Positions 7,589-16,160 of a stretch of DNA of 64,000 bases are shown in pieces; the stretch's first letter is position 1, and each line of letters starts with the position of its first letter. The notes below the pieces were generated by a model that ran no database searches, was not told the origin of the DNA, and worked only from the letters and a program-made list of their open reading frames with translations. A program made the translations under genes and the position numbers. This DNA is from Alicyclobacillus fructus (GTDB lineage Bacteria > Bacillota > Bacilli > Alicyclobacillales > Alicyclobacillaceae): assembly GCF_017329605.1 (NCBI RefSeq), contig NZ_JAFMTY010000001.1:109842-173841 (forward strand). The letters run 5' to 3'.

Positions 7589-9982
7589 TCAGTTGCGAAG
7601 CGGTTTCCCGGTGGCGAGCATGTGCTGCATGCGCTGGATGGTCTTCGCCTCGCCGCACAGGCTGAGGAACGCCTCCCGCTCGAGATCGAGCAGGTAATCC
7701 TCGCTGACGAGCGAGTTCGCCGGGACGTCGCCGCCCGCAAGCACGTGGGCCAGTTTATACGCGATGTGCAGGTCGTAATCGGTGATGTAGCCCCCGTTCC
7801 ACATCGCGCGCGCGGCCATCTGCAGCGTCGCCTTGCCGTCCCGTCCCGCCACGCGGATCGCTTTCGCCTTCGGCGGCGCCGTATAGCCGATCTCGGCCAT
7901 CCGGAGTACCTCCGCCTTCGCGGCCGAGATGCGCAGGTCGTCGTTGACCACCACGCGGTCGGTCTCGCGCAGCCAGCCCATGGCCAGCGCTTCGGCGCCG
8001 CTCGTCGACACCTTGGCGGTTCCGATGGCTTGGAACATGCGGGCCAAAGCGGGGACGAGATCGTCCTCGGGGCCGACCGACTCCGCCACCCGGCGCGCCG
8101 TCTCTTTGCAGCCGCCGCCGCCCGGGATGACGCCTACGCCCACCTCCACCAGGCCGAAGTACGTCTCCGCAGCCGGGAGCACTCTGGACGATGCCAAACA
8201 CACCTCCACGCCGCCGCCGAGCGTCATCCGATGGGGCGCGGCGACCACCGGCACCTGGCTGTAGCGGAGCGCGAGCACGGCGCGGTGGAATTGGCGGATG
8301 GAAAGATCGATCTCGTCCCAGTCGCCTTCCTGCGCCGCCATGAGGATGAGCACCAGGTTGGCCCCGACGCAGAAATTCTTGCCTTGGTTGGCGATGACCA
8401 GGCCGGCGAAGTCCTTCTCCGCGATAGCCACACTCTTCTCAATCATCGCCAGAATGTCGGGGCCGATGGCATTGTTCTGCGAGTGAAACTCCAGGCAAGC
8501 CACTCCGTCCCCCAGATCGATCAGGCTCGCGCCCGCGTTCTGCGCGATGACTTTGCCGCCCTTCTTCAGCGCGGCGAGATCGATCACGCCAGCAGGCACG
8601 CGCACGGGCTCTAGCTTGCCGTCGACCGGCATCGTCAGGCGGCCGTCGACTTCCTCGTAAAACGCCTTGTGACCGGCGGCAATCCAGTCCTCCACCCATT
8701 TGGGCAGCGCGAGACCTTCAGCGCGCATGCGATCCGCGGTCTCGACCAGGCCAAGGGCATCCCACAGCTCGAAAGGCCCGAGGTCCCAGTTGAATCCCCA
8801 GCGCATCGCGGCGTCGATGTCCTGAATCGTATCCGCGATCTCGCCGAGCTTCTCCGCAGAATACACCAACACGCGTTTCACGATGTTCCATGCGAGTTCG
8901 GCGTACCTGTCGCCGCCCTGAATCAGCGCCTTGGCTTTCCCAGCCGCGCCCTTGGCTTGCTTGGCCGCTTCCAGCGCCGCCGACGTCACTTTCTTCTGCT
9001 CGCGGTACTCCAACGTGTCGAGATCGAGCGCGAGGATCTGGCGTTGCCCGTTTTGCTTCACGCGCTTGTAGAACCCTTGGCCGCTTTTTTCGCCGAGCCA
9101 GCCGCGCTCCACGAGTTTCTGAATCGCCTCTGGTACCACAAACGCCTGCTGTTCAGCGGGATCTTTCACGTTCTCGCGCACATTGTTGGCCACGTGCACG
9201 AAGGTGTCGATCCCGACCAGATCCAGGGTGCGGAACGTCGCGCTTTTCGGACGACCCAGCGCCGGACCGGTGATGGCGTCGACTTCCTCGACCGTGAAGC
9301 CTCCCTTCTGCATCTCTTCAAAGCTGACCAAGAGCCCGTAGGTGCCAATGCGATTGGCGATGAAGTTCGGCGTATCCTTCGCCACGACCACGCCTTTGCC
9401 GAGGCGTTCCGTCCCAAACTCGCGCATGAATTCCACGACGCTTGGATCGGTGTCCCGCCCCGGAATGACCTCCAAAAGCTTCATATAACGAGGCGGGTTG
9501 AAAAAGTGCGTGCCGAGAAAATGCCGTCGGAACGCTTCACTCCGGCCCTCGACCATCGCATTGATGGAAATGCCCGACGTGTTCGTGCTGACGATGATGC
9601 CCTCATGCCAGTGTCGCTCAATGCGCTCCAACAGCTGGCGCTTCGGCTCGAGGCTCTCCACGATGACCTCGATGACCCAGTCGACCTCGGCAATCCGATG
9701 CAAGTCGTCCTCGATGTTGCCCGGCGTGATCAGCTTGGCATCATCTGCCCGAAACAACGGCGCAGGGCTCAGCTTGTGCAACCGGCGGATGGCCTCTGTG
9801 GCCAGGCGGTTCCGCACGGCGGGATGCTCGAGCGTCAGGCCCTTCTTCTGTTCTTCCGGGGTCAACTCTTTCGGCACGATGTCGAGCAAGAGGCTCGGGA
9901 TACCGACATTGGCGAGATGGGCGGCAATCTGCGCACCCATCACGCCGGAACCAATCACGGCAGCTCGTCGAATGTGTCTCAT
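7589..9982 (-). CDS. fadN: 3-hydroxyacyl-CoA dehydrogenase / enoyl-CoA hydratase fusion
   Basis: Bifunctional beta-oxidation enzyme of 797 residues, the typical length of Bacillus FadN/YusL. The N-terminal NAD-binding hydroxyacyl-CoA dehydrogenase starts with the Rossmann motif AVIGSGVMGAQIAAHLA; its C-terminal dehydrogenase domain follows to about residue 400. A crotonase domain (about residues 490-680) contains NFCVGANL and PHRMTLGGGVEVCLA, the CoA-binding and oxyanion-hole region. The domain order is dehydrogenase first, opposite to E. coli FadB. Its start overlaps the fadF stop (ATGA, 9979-9982), so translation is coupled. Confidence 0.95.
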   Translation of the reverse strand: MRHIRRAAVIGSGVMGAQIAAHLANVGIPSLLLDIVPKELTPEEQKKGLTLEHPAVRNRLATEAIRRLHKLSPAPLFRADDAKLITPGNIEDDLHRIAEVDWVIEVIVESLEPKRQLLERIERHWHEGIIVSTNTSGISINAMVEGRSEAFRRHFLGTHFFNPPRYMKLLEVIPGRDTDPSVVEFMREFGTERLGKGVVVAKDTPNFIANRIGTYGLLVSFEEMQKGGFTVEEVDAITGPALGRPKSATFRTLDLVGIDTFVHVANNVRENVKDPAEQQAFVVPEAIQKLVERGWLGEKSGQGFYKRVKQNGQRQILALDLDTLEYREQKKVTSAALEAAKQAKGAAGKAKALIQGGDRYAELAWNIVKRVLVYSAEKLGEIADTIQDIDAAMRWGFNWDLGPFELWDALGLVETADRMRAEGLALPKWVEDWIAAGHKAFYEEVDGRLTMPVDGKLEPVRVPAGVIDLAALKKGGKVIAQNAGASLIDLGDGVACLEFHSQNNAIGPDILAMIEKSVAIAEKDFAGLVIANQGKNFCVGANLVLILMAAQEGDWDEIDLSIRQFHRAVLALRYSQVPVVAAPHRMTLGGGVEVCLASSRVLPAAETYFGLVEVGVGVIPGGGGCKETARRVAESVGPEDDLVPALARMFQAIGTAKVSTSGAEALAMGWLRETDRVVVNDDLRISAAKAEVLRMAEIGYTAPPKAKAIRVAGRDGKATLQMAARAMWNGGYITDYDLHIAYKLAHVLAGGDVPANSLVSEDYLLDLEREAFLSLCGEAKTIQRMQHMLATGKPLRN

Positions 9983-12147
9983 CCGGCTTGAACCTCCTCA
10001 TCTTCAGTCGGTTGGCGCAGGACCTCTCCGAAGACCGACGCGGCAAGCAGCTCAGCGACATCTCGCGCCTTGACGCGATCGTCCGTCTCGGTGAGTTTCG
10101 TGCCGTCCTCCATCATGGTCAGGCAGTACGGGCACGCGCTGCCGATGACGGTGGGGTTGGTCGCCAGCGCCTGTTGTGTGCGCGCGAGGTTGATCCGCTT
10201 GCTGCGGGTCTCTTCGATCCACATCCGCCCACCGCCGGCACCGCAGCACATCGCGTTTTCGCGATTCCGCTCCATCTCCACGAGCTCCACGCCGGGAATG
10301 GCCTTCAGGATGTCGCGCGGCGCATCAAAGACGCCATTGTAGCGCCCGAGATAGCACGCGTCGTGATACACGATGCGCTCGTGGAGCGGATGGGTCGGCC
10401 GGAGCTTACCTTCGCGAACCAACTTCGCAAGCAATTGCGTGTGGTGATACACCTCCACACCTTCGAGCCCGAAGTCCGGATACTCGTTTTTCAGCGTGTT
10501 GAAGGTGTGCGGGCACGCCGTGACAATCTTGCGCACCCCGTATTGTTGAAACGTCGCGATGTTCTCCATGGCAAGCTGCTGAAACAGCATCTCGTTGCCA
10601 AGGCGACGCGGCGTATCACCCGAGCCGTTTTCCTCGTCTCCCAGTACCGCGAAGTTCACGCCTGCTTCATGCAACAACCGAACCACGGCATGCGTGACCT
10701 TCCGCGCCCGGCGATCGTACGAACCCATGGAACCGACGAAAAACAGATATTCGAAATTGGGGTTTTCGTGAACCGTCGGCACTGGGATGTCCAAGCCCTG
10801 CATCCACTGCGCCCGATCCTTGCGGCTCAGCCCCCACGGATTGCCCTGGCGCTCGATGTTTTGCATCGCGCGCTGGGCCTCCTTCGGCATGCTGCCTTCC
10901 ATGAGCACCAGATATCGGCGCAGATCGATGATCTTATCGACATGCTCGTTGCCGACCGGACATTGGTCCTCGCAGTTCCGGCAGGTCGTGCAAGCCCAGA
11001 TCTCTTCCTCGGTGATCACGTCACCGATGAGCGACAACTCGGTCGGATCGGCCTCGGTCAAACGCCACTCCTCTTGTTGCCAGTGGAAGGTCGGTTCGAT
11101 ATCGGTCACCACGCCTTCCGGAAACACGATATCTTCTCCGCCCGAGGCCATCTTGTGGGCCATTCCTTCCCGCTTGGGAAGGAGGAAGCTCGGCTCAAAC
11201 GCCGGCAGCCCGGTTTGCGCCATCCCCTTCTCAATCAGGTGATCGCGCATTTTGACAATCAGATGCATCGGAGACAGAGGCTTGCCCGTGTTGGAAGCAG
11301 GGCAAGAGTTCGTACAACGCCCGCATTCCACGCAAGCGAAGAAGTCGATCATCTGCTTGCGCTCGAAGTCTTCCACCTTGCCGACGCCAAACGACTCGGC
11401 GTTTTCATCCTCCAAGTCGAGCGGGCGCAACCGGCCGGGCGCCCCTTTTCGGTGCAGCCAGATGTTGATGGGCGCGACCATGAGGTGAAAGTGTTTCGAC
11501 TGAGGCACGTACACCAAGAACGTCAGCAACACCAGGAGGTGCAACCACCAGAAGACATAGAATCCGATTTCACCGCCCTTCGGCCCGATGCCCCAGAGGG
11601 CGGACGCGATGAGAGACGATACAGGCGCCCACCACGCGCCCGGCTCCTGCTGCCAAACGCGTTCAAACGACAGGTCCATCAGCACGCAGACCATCAGGCT
11701 GGAGATGAGGATGAGCACAATGCTGGGCTTAAATCCCCGCTTCAGTCGTTTGACCCGCTCTCCGTAGCGGCGATAGGCGGCATAGGCCGTGGCCGCCAGG
11801 ACCAGAATGGCGACCCACTCCTGTGTGAATGAGAACGTTTCATACGCCGGGTAGGGAATGTGATGCCCCAGCGTCAGTCCCTTCACGATGATGTCCAGAG
11901 CTCCAAACTGCAGGACGATGAAGCCGTAAAACATCACAAAGTGCATGGCGCCGCTCTTCTTGTCCTTGAACAACTTCTTTTGCCCGAACACCTGAGCCAT
12001 AAATTCCCCGAGTTCGGGCCGCCAGTTCCACTGAACCGGCTTGCCTAGCATCACATAGCGGTATCGCCGATAGACCACGGTGCCGAACAGATACAGCGCG
12101 TACAGCACCGCGAGCGCAAAGGCGATGTCGTTCACAGCCAGCAACAC
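9979..12147 (-). CDS. fadF: Membrane-anchored iron-sulfur oxidoreductase, FadF/YwjF type
   Basis: Protein of 722 residues. The N-terminal quarter has several membrane helices of the NarI-like type. It is followed by two 4Fe-4S ferredoxin motifs (CVECGRCTNSCP near residue 270 and CTTCRNCEDQCP near residue 375) and C-terminal CCG domains as in heterodisulfide reductase and glycolate oxidase (HDACYLGRYN, MCCGAGGGRMW). In Bacillus the homologue YwjF (FadF) belongs to the FadR regulon and is thought to pass electrons from reduced ETF to the quinone pool; the same role fits here because etfBA is divergent. The start is GTG 12147, nine bases after GGGAAG. It is the first gene of the minus-strand fad operon. 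Confidence 0.9.
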   Translation of the reverse strand: MLLAVNDIAFALAVLYALYLFGTVVYRRYRYVMLGKPVQWNWRPELGEFMAQVFGQKKLFKDKKSGAMHFVMFYGFIVLQFGALDIIVKGLTLGHHIPYPAYETFSFTQEWVAILVLAATAYAAYRRYGERVKRLKRGFKPSIVLILISSLMVCVLMDLSFERVWQQEPGAWWAPVSSLIASALWGIGPKGGEIGFYVFWWLHLLVLLTFLVYVPQSKHFHLMVAPINIWLHRKGAPGRLRPLDLEDENAESFGVGKVEDFERKQMIDFFACVECGRCTNSCPASNTGKPLSPMHLIVKMRDHLIEKGMAQTGLPAFEPSFLLPKREGMAHKMASGGEDIVFPEGVVTDIEPTFHWQQEEWRLTEADPTELSLIGDVITEEEIWACTTCRNCEDQCPVGNEHVDKIIDLRRYLVLMEGSMPKEAQRAMQNIERQGNPWGLSRKDRAQWMQGLDIPVPTVHENPNFEYLFFVGSMGSYDRRARKVTHAVVRLLHEAGVNFAVLGDEENGSGDTPRRLGNEMLFQQLAMENIATFQQYGVRKIVTACPHTFNTLKNEYPDFGLEGVEVYHHTQLLAKLVREGKLRPTHPLHERIVYHDACYLGRYNGVFDAPRDILKAIPGVELVEMERNRENAMCCGAGGGRMWIEETRSKRINLARTQQALATNPTVIGSACPYCLTMMEDGTKLTETDDRVKARDVAELLAASVFGEVLRQPTEDEEVQAG

Positions 12148-12231
12148 GTCTCGTCACTTCCCTTCCCGCCGTTTTGTCCAAAGTCCGCTCACAACCCCTC
12201 CGCGCGGGACTCGACCGCTCGGAAGGCGCGC

Positions 12232-12269
12232 GCAACCGCTTACAACTAAACGGTAAAAAAAGCGGTTGC
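12232..12269. repeat. Inverted repeat in the fadF leader
   Basis: GCAACCGCT (12232-12240) and AGCGGTTGC (12261-12269) are perfect 9-bp inverted arms around a 20-base AT-rich loop. On the minus strand the left arm is followed by a T-rich stretch. It lies between the fadR promoter and the fadF start, so could be a second operator or an mRNA hairpin. It resembles no site I can name. Confidence 0.5.
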
Positions 12270-12273
12270 ATCA

Positions 12274-12302
12274 TTGACATTCTCGCACACGCCATTTACT
12301 AT
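12274..12302 (+). promoter_or_regulatory. fadR-etfBA promoter
   Basis: Near-consensus sigma-A promoter: TTGACA (12274-12279), 17-bp spacer, TACTAT (12297-12302). The FadR operator starts 13 bp after the -10, where a bound repressor would block initiation or escape. Confidence 0.85.
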
Positions 12303-12314
12303 GGGGGTACGAAA

Positions 12315-12334
12315 ATGAATGAGCGTTCATTCAT
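12315..12334. promoter_or_regulatory. FadR operator
   Basis: ATGAATGAGCGTTCATTCAT: two perfect 8-bp arms (ATGAATGA, TCATTCAT) around GCGT. It matches the Bacillus FadR consensus TGAATGA-N4-TCATTCA. Placed between fadF and fadR just after the fadR promoter, it should autoregulate fadR. Control of the divergent fadF operon from the same site is plausible, but I could not define that promoter. Confidence 0.92.
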
Positions 12335-12367
12335 CGCTTGACTCGATATTAACACCGAGGTGAATTC

Positions 12368-12964
12368 ATGACAAGTGGATTGGCGGAGAAAAGGAGAGAA
12401 AAGTACGAAGCCATCTTGAAAGCAGCGTTAAAAGTGTTCGCGGAGCACGGATTCTTCAACTCGCAAGTTTCAAAAATTGCCCGCGAAGCAGGCGTAGCGG
12501 ACGGGACCATTTATCTGTACTTTAAAAACAAGGAGGACATCCTGATCTCCTTGTTTCGGGAGAAGCTGGGCAGTCTCGTGCGTAAGTTTCACGAGCACGT
12601 TCATGAGGATGATCGCGCCGATGAAGCGATTCGCAAGATCTGCGAGCTTCATTTCACCGAACTCGAGAAGGATGTTCAACTCGCCAAGGTGACGCAGCTT
12701 GAGCTCCGTCAGAGTTCGCGCGAACTGCACAGCGAGATCAGCAAGGCTTTGAAGCCGTACATCCAACTGATCGAAGATGTGCTGGTTCGAGGAATCGAAC
12801 AGGGGATTTTTCGCAGCGACTTGGACGTGAAGCTCACGCGCCTGCTGATCTTCGGCGCGATGGACGAGGTCGTCTCGTCCTGGCTCATTTCGGGCAGACG
12901 GTATTCGCTGTCCGCCCAAGTCGACAAGACCGTCGACTTCTTTTTGCGAGGGCTTCGCGCCTGA
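12368..12964 (+). CDS. fadR: TetR-family fatty-acid degradation repressor FadR
   Basis: TetR-type regulator of 198 residues. The N-terminal helix-turn-helix (about residues 20-60) contains VSKIAREAGVADGTIYLYFKNKEDIL, typical of Bacillus FadR; the rest is a helical ligand-binding domain expected to bind long-chain acyl-CoA and release DNA. It begins with ATG 12368, preceded by GAGGTGA. Its own operator is 34 bp upstream. It is followed 51 bp later by etfB, as in the B. subtilis fadR-fadB-etfB-etfA operon except that no fadB homologue is present between them. Confidence 0.93.
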   Translation: MTSGLAEKRREKYEAILKAALKVFAEHGFFNSQVSKIAREAGVADGTIYLYFKNKEDILISLFREKLGSLVRKFHEHVHEDDRADEAIRKICELHFTELEKDVQLAKVTQLELRQSSRELHSEISKALKPYIQLIEDVLVRGIEQGIFRSDLDVKLTRLLIFGAMDEVVSSWLISGRRYSLSAQVDKTVDFFLRGLRA

Positions 12965-13015
12965 CGGCGCTGGGCCATAGGCTTGACCATTTTGTTTCAC
13001 AGGAGGTTTTGAATC

Positions 13016-13774
13016 ATGCATGTCGTGGTACTCATGAAGCAGACGTTCGACACCGAAGAGCGCATCCGGCTTGTGGATGGCAAAATCGCAGAAGACGGTG
13101 TCAAGTGGATCATCAACCCGTACGACGAATACGCGGTGGAAGAGGCCATTCAGTTGAAGGAGAATCAAGGGGCCACGGTCACCGTGGTAAGTGTGGGCAA
13201 TGAGAATACCACTCAGGCTCTCCGCACCGCGCTGGCCATGGGCGCCGACGAAGCGGTTCTCATCGAGGCGCCTGAGCTGACGGACGAACGCGCGATTGCC
13301 AAGGCCATCGTGGCCTATCTCAAGGACAAGTCGTTCGACGTGCTCCTCGCCGGCAACTTCTCGGTGGACAACGGCGCGGGCCAGGTCGCCATCCGCGTTG
13401 CACACGCGCTCGGCCTTCCCCACATCGCCGCTGTCACGAAACTGACCATCGACGGCAATCAGGCCACGGGGGTCCGCGAGATCGACGGCGACGTCCAAAC
13501 CGTGACAGCGACGCTGCCTGCACTCTTTACTGCACAACAAGGGCTGAACGAACCCAGATATCCTTCGCTTCCTAATATTATGAAAGCAAAGAAGAAACCG
13601 CTTACCACCCTCACCCTCTCGGATCTGGGTTTGTCGAGCGACGAGGTAGCCGCCAAGGTCGAGCGCGTCGAGGTGACGTTGCCGCCGAAGCGTCAGGCCG
13701 GCCAGAAAATCACGGGCACACCGGACGAGCAGGCCGAGCAGCTGGCTGAAATCCTCGTCAAGGCGCTTCGTTGA
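13016..13774 (+). CDS. etfB: Electron transfer flavoprotein beta subunit
   Basis: EtfB of 252 residues, normal length; binds AMP and forms a heterodimer with EtfA. It carries electrons from acyl-CoA dehydrogenase toward the membrane iron-sulfur protein FadF. The N terminus MHVVVLMKQTFDTEERI and the segment GNFSVDNGAGQVAIRVAHALGLP are family hallmarks. The start is ATG 13016 with AGGAGG at a good distance. etfA follows 34 bp downstream. Confidence 0.96.
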   Translation: MHVVVLMKQTFDTEERIRLVDGKIAEDGVKWIINPYDEYAVEEAIQLKENQGATVTVVSVGNENTTQALRTALAMGADEAVLIEAPELTDERAIAKAIVAYLKDKSFDVLLAGNFSVDNGAGQVAIRVAHALGLPHIAAVTKLTIDGNQATGVREIDGDVQTVTATLPALFTAQQGLNEPRYPSLPNIMKAKKKPLTTLTLSDLGLSSDEVAAKVERVEVTLPPKRQAGQKITGTPDEQAEQLAEILVKALR

Positions 13775-13808
13775 CACTCGCGCAATGGAATGAAATCGAT
13801 ACTGGAGG

Positions 13809-14801
13809 TTGAAGTTCATGCCGAAGAAGGTCCTGGTCATTGCAGAGCAACGGGATGGGAAACTCCGCCAAGTCGCGCTCGAAGCGCTCGGCGCTGCGCG
13901 TACCATTGCGGACGGCGGATCCATTGTGTCGGTCGTCATTGGGAATCAGGTCAAGGATGCGGCGAGCGAACTGGCTCAGCACCCTCAGGACAAGGTCATC
14001 GCCATCGAAGGCGCTTCCCTGGCCAACTACGACTCGGAGCACTACTATCTCGCACTTGGCCCTGTGTTGGATGAGGTGCAGCCGGACGTCGTCGTGCTCG
14101 GCCACACGGCGAGCGGCCGCGATCTGGCGCCGAAAATCTCCGCCGCGCTGGATGCGCCACAGGTCTCGGATGTGGTCAGCCTTGAGGTGCAAGGCGGCGA
14201 GGTGTTGTTTAAACGGCCGATTTACGCGGGTAAAGCATTTGAAACCAAGCGCGTCCTGTCGACCCCATACGTGGTGACCGTTCGGCCCAACAACCTCGCG
14301 CCCGACGCCGAACAAGGAGGGTCTGCAGAGGTCGACGTGCGTGCGTTTGACGAACCGGCGGACGTGAAGACGCGAGTCGTGGACGTCCAAAAGAAGGCCA
14401 GCACGGGACGGGATCTCACGGAGGCCCGTGTGGTCGTCTCGGGCGGTCGCGGCGTGAAGAGCGCAGACGGCTTTAAGCCTCTGTACGAGCTCGCAGACGT
14501 CCTCGACGCGGCCGTCGGCGCTTCGCGTGCCGCCTGCGACGCCGGATACTGCGATTACAGCTTGCAAATTGGGCAGACGGGTAAGGTCGTGACCCCGGAC
14601 GTCTACATTGCGTGCGGCATCAGCGGCGCCATTCAGCACCTCGCCGGAATGAGCCAGTCGAAGCTGATTATCGCGATCAATAAGGACGCGGAGGCCCCGA
14701 TCTTCGAAATCGCGGATTACGGCGTTGTCGGCGATTTGTTCGAGATCGTGCCGAAGCTCACTGAAAAACTTCGCGAGAAAATGGCCGCCGCGAGAGCTTA
14801 A
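13809..14801 (+). CDS. etfA: Electron transfer flavoprotein alpha subunit
   Basis: EtfA of 330 residues. The C-terminal FAD-binding domain is clear (GQTGKVVTPDVYIACGISGA, then QHLAGM and INKDAEAPIFEIADYGVVGD). It is the last gene of fadR-etfB-etfA, with a hairpin terminator at 14817. The ATG at 13809 is within family expectation; a GGAGG site lies just upstream. Confidence 0.96.
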   Translation: MKFMPKKVLVIAEQRDGKLRQVALEALGAARTIADGGSIVSVVIGNQVKDAASELAQHPQDKVIAIEGASLANYDSEHYYLALGPVLDEVQPDVVVLGHTASGRDLAPKISAALDAPQVSDVVSLEVQGGEVLFKRPIYAGKAFETKRVLSTPYVVTVRPNNLAPDAEQGGSAEVDVRAFDEPADVKTRVVDVQKKASTGRDLTEARVVVSGGRGVKSADGFKPLYELADVLDAAVGASRAACDAGYCDYSLQIGQTGKVVTPDVYIACGISGAIQHLAGMSQSKLIIAINKDAEAPIFEIADYGVVGDLFEIVPKLTEKLREKMAAARA

Positions 14802-14816
14802 CGGCAACTCTGAGAG

Positions 14817-14860
14817 GCGGGCACCTCGGTGCGCTACCCCTGGCGCACAAAGGTGCCCGC
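14817..14860. terminator. Shared hairpin terminator between etfA and the gerP-like cluster
   Basis: GCGGGCACCT pairs with AGGTGCCCGC, with an inner GTGCGC/GCGCAC stem. The T tract is short on both strands. It lies 16 bp after etfA and overlaps the last codons of the convergent gene ending at 14834, so probably serves both directions. Confidence 0.65.
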
Positions 14861-15340
14861 TTTGTGATCGCTGTCGAAAAAGATGCCGTCCACGGCGTCG
14901 GCGTCGTAGTTGACATGCACGCCCGCAATCTCGACGTTGTGGTCGCCTCCGACGTCACCCGACGCCTTATTCGACTTCTGATGTTGATCCCACCCCGTGA
15001 TCTGCGCGTCTCCCACAAAGACGCCCGCGTTCTGTTGCATCGAGTTCACCCCGAGCTCCTGGAACGCAATGCGGGTTTCAATCGGCGCTTGCTGGCGAGT
15101 CTGCAGGACGTGGGTGTCGCGATCGTCAACGGGCATGTCGATCCCGTCGGGATCGTAGAGGAGCACGCGGTTCTGCGCGATAAAGGAATGAGATCCCACG
15201 CTGCCAAAGCCGACGTTGGACTTCTCGTGCGAACTGAGGCCGTATACGACATTCCATCCCCCGACGAGGAGCGCGGAGGATCGCTCGATGGCGCCGACGT
15301 GAAGCTGGATGGGCCATGCGGGCAAGCGAGTCTGGGTCAC
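14834..15340 (-). CDS. GerP-like spore protein with duplicated domain
   Basis: Protein of 168 residues, last gene of a four-gene spore cluster. Two copies of one motif can be seen. Near residues 20-45: IERSSALLVGGWN, then GLSSHEKSN. Near residues 98-125: MQQNAGVFVGDAQ, then GWDQHQKSN. Each is followed by a Gly-rich stretch. Such short Gly/Asn-rich repeats are typical of GerPA/GerPF/GerPE proteins, which are needed for germinant access through the spore coat. It has no signal peptide or membrane segment. The neighbours (GerPC- and GerPD-like, Hsp20-like) support a spore-coat or germination role. Exact assignment to GerPE or another GerP type is not possible by eye. Confidence 0.6.
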   Translation of the reverse strand: MTQTRLPAWPIQLHVGAIERSSALLVGGWNVVYGLSSHEKSNVGFGSVGSHSFIAQNRVLLYDPDGIDMPVDDRDTHVLQTRQQAPIETRIAFQELGVNSMQQNAGVFVGDAQITGWDQHQKSNKASGDVGGDHNVEIAGVHVNYDADAVDGIFFDSDHKAGTFVRQG

Positions 15341-15355
15341 GGCGCTCCCCTCCCA

Positions 15356-15856
15356 TCAGCTCTGTTCGGTCGAGAATTCGATAGGCACGGTGTTGCCAGG
15401 TGCCTCGCGCGCCAAGTCCTTCGCCATGTAGACGACGAGCAACCCGCTGCGGTAGACGGCCTTGACGCCGTCCGGATTCACGCGCTCCGGGAGGTCGATT
15501 TCGCGGTCAAAGGCCCCTCGGAACAGTTCGGACGCGAGGACGTGATCGTGGGTTCCCGCAAAGTAGGAGGAGAGCTGACCACGCACGCGCAGCTGGCGGG
15601 GCCTCACACTGAGCGACACGTCGCCCTGGGATTTGAGACCAGGAAGCGCGATGACCGCTACGATTTCGGTGCTTCGGTTATACAGATCGATTGGCGGGAA
15701 CGGCGCCGACGGCTGATCGTCCTGGAAAAACGGCATGCCCTGAAAGTTCGGCATGGGCATATTCTTCAGGAAATCGGGCCCAAGCCACTTTCTCATATCG
15801 CCGAGTTCCTGCAGCTGGTTGAGGAACTCGAACGGGTGATTCGACTTCTGGTTCAT
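15356..15856 (-). CDS. Hsp20/alpha-crystallin-like spore protein (CotM/GerT-like)
   Basis: Protein of 166 residues with an alpha-crystallin-type beta-sandwich from about residue 60: IDLYNRSTEIVAVIALPGL at its start, then LSVRPRQLRVRG, and a C-terminal VKAVYRSGLLVVYMAK strand typical of small heat-shock proteins. The N-terminal part is Pro/Met/Phe-rich. In Bacillus, CotM and GerT are sporulation-specific Hsp20 relatives, and GerT affects germination. The location between gerP-like genes (15 bp and 31 bp spacing) makes a spore role more likely than general chaperoning. Confidence 0.72.
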   Translation of the reverse strand: MNQKSNHPFEFLNQLQELGDMRKWLGPDFLKNMPMPNFQGMPFFQDDQPSAPFPPIDLYNRSTEIVAVIALPGLKSQGDVSLSVRPRQLRVRGQLSSYFAGTHDHVLASELFRGAFDREIDLPERVNPDGVKAVYRSGLLVVYMAKDLAREAPGNTVPIEFSTEQS

Positions 15857-15887
15857 CGTTCAGCCTCCAACCCGGAACACCGGGCCG

Positions 15888-16160
15888 TCATGCTCGCACC
15901 CACCGCTCCGGCCACGGAGAAGAAGGCGTCTCGCGACCGGGCGCGCCGTCGGGCGCAGACCAATGGTTGTTCGCCACAACCGGGCGGGATCCGTACACGT
16001 TGCCGAACCCCTGTTGGATATGCGCATGATGGCGAAAATCGGATGCCCAAGTGTTCCCTAGGCTCATCACGGACGCGCCAGCGACTTGATGAACGGTGAT
16101 CTGGCCGATCACGAACGTAGGCGACAACACGCGAACGAAGGGATGCAAATGGGACGTCAC
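15888..16160 (-). CDS. Small GerPB/GerPD-like spore germination protein
   Basis: About 90 residues from a GTG at 16160 that overlaps the preceding stop (GTGA); an in-frame ATG at 16196 would overlap the upstream gene by 40 bases. The core FVIGQITVHQVAGASVMSLG resembles the short GerPB/GerPD proteins with their hydrophobic ASVMxxG pattern. The C-terminal tail is Pro/Arg-rich. It belongs to the tightly spaced gerP-like cluster. The family call rests on pattern and context only. Confidence 0.55.
   Translation of the reverse strand: MTSHLHPFVRVLSPTFVIGQITVHQVAGASVMSLGNTWASDFRHHAHIQQGFGNVYGSRPVVANNHWSAPDGAPGRETPSSPWPERWVRA

Noticed and set aside
4191..8614. Plus-strand open frames of more than 700 codons across the fad genes
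   Set aside because: Arg/His-rich translations typical of antisense frames in GC-rich DNA; the minus strand codes for intact FadE, FadA and FadN.
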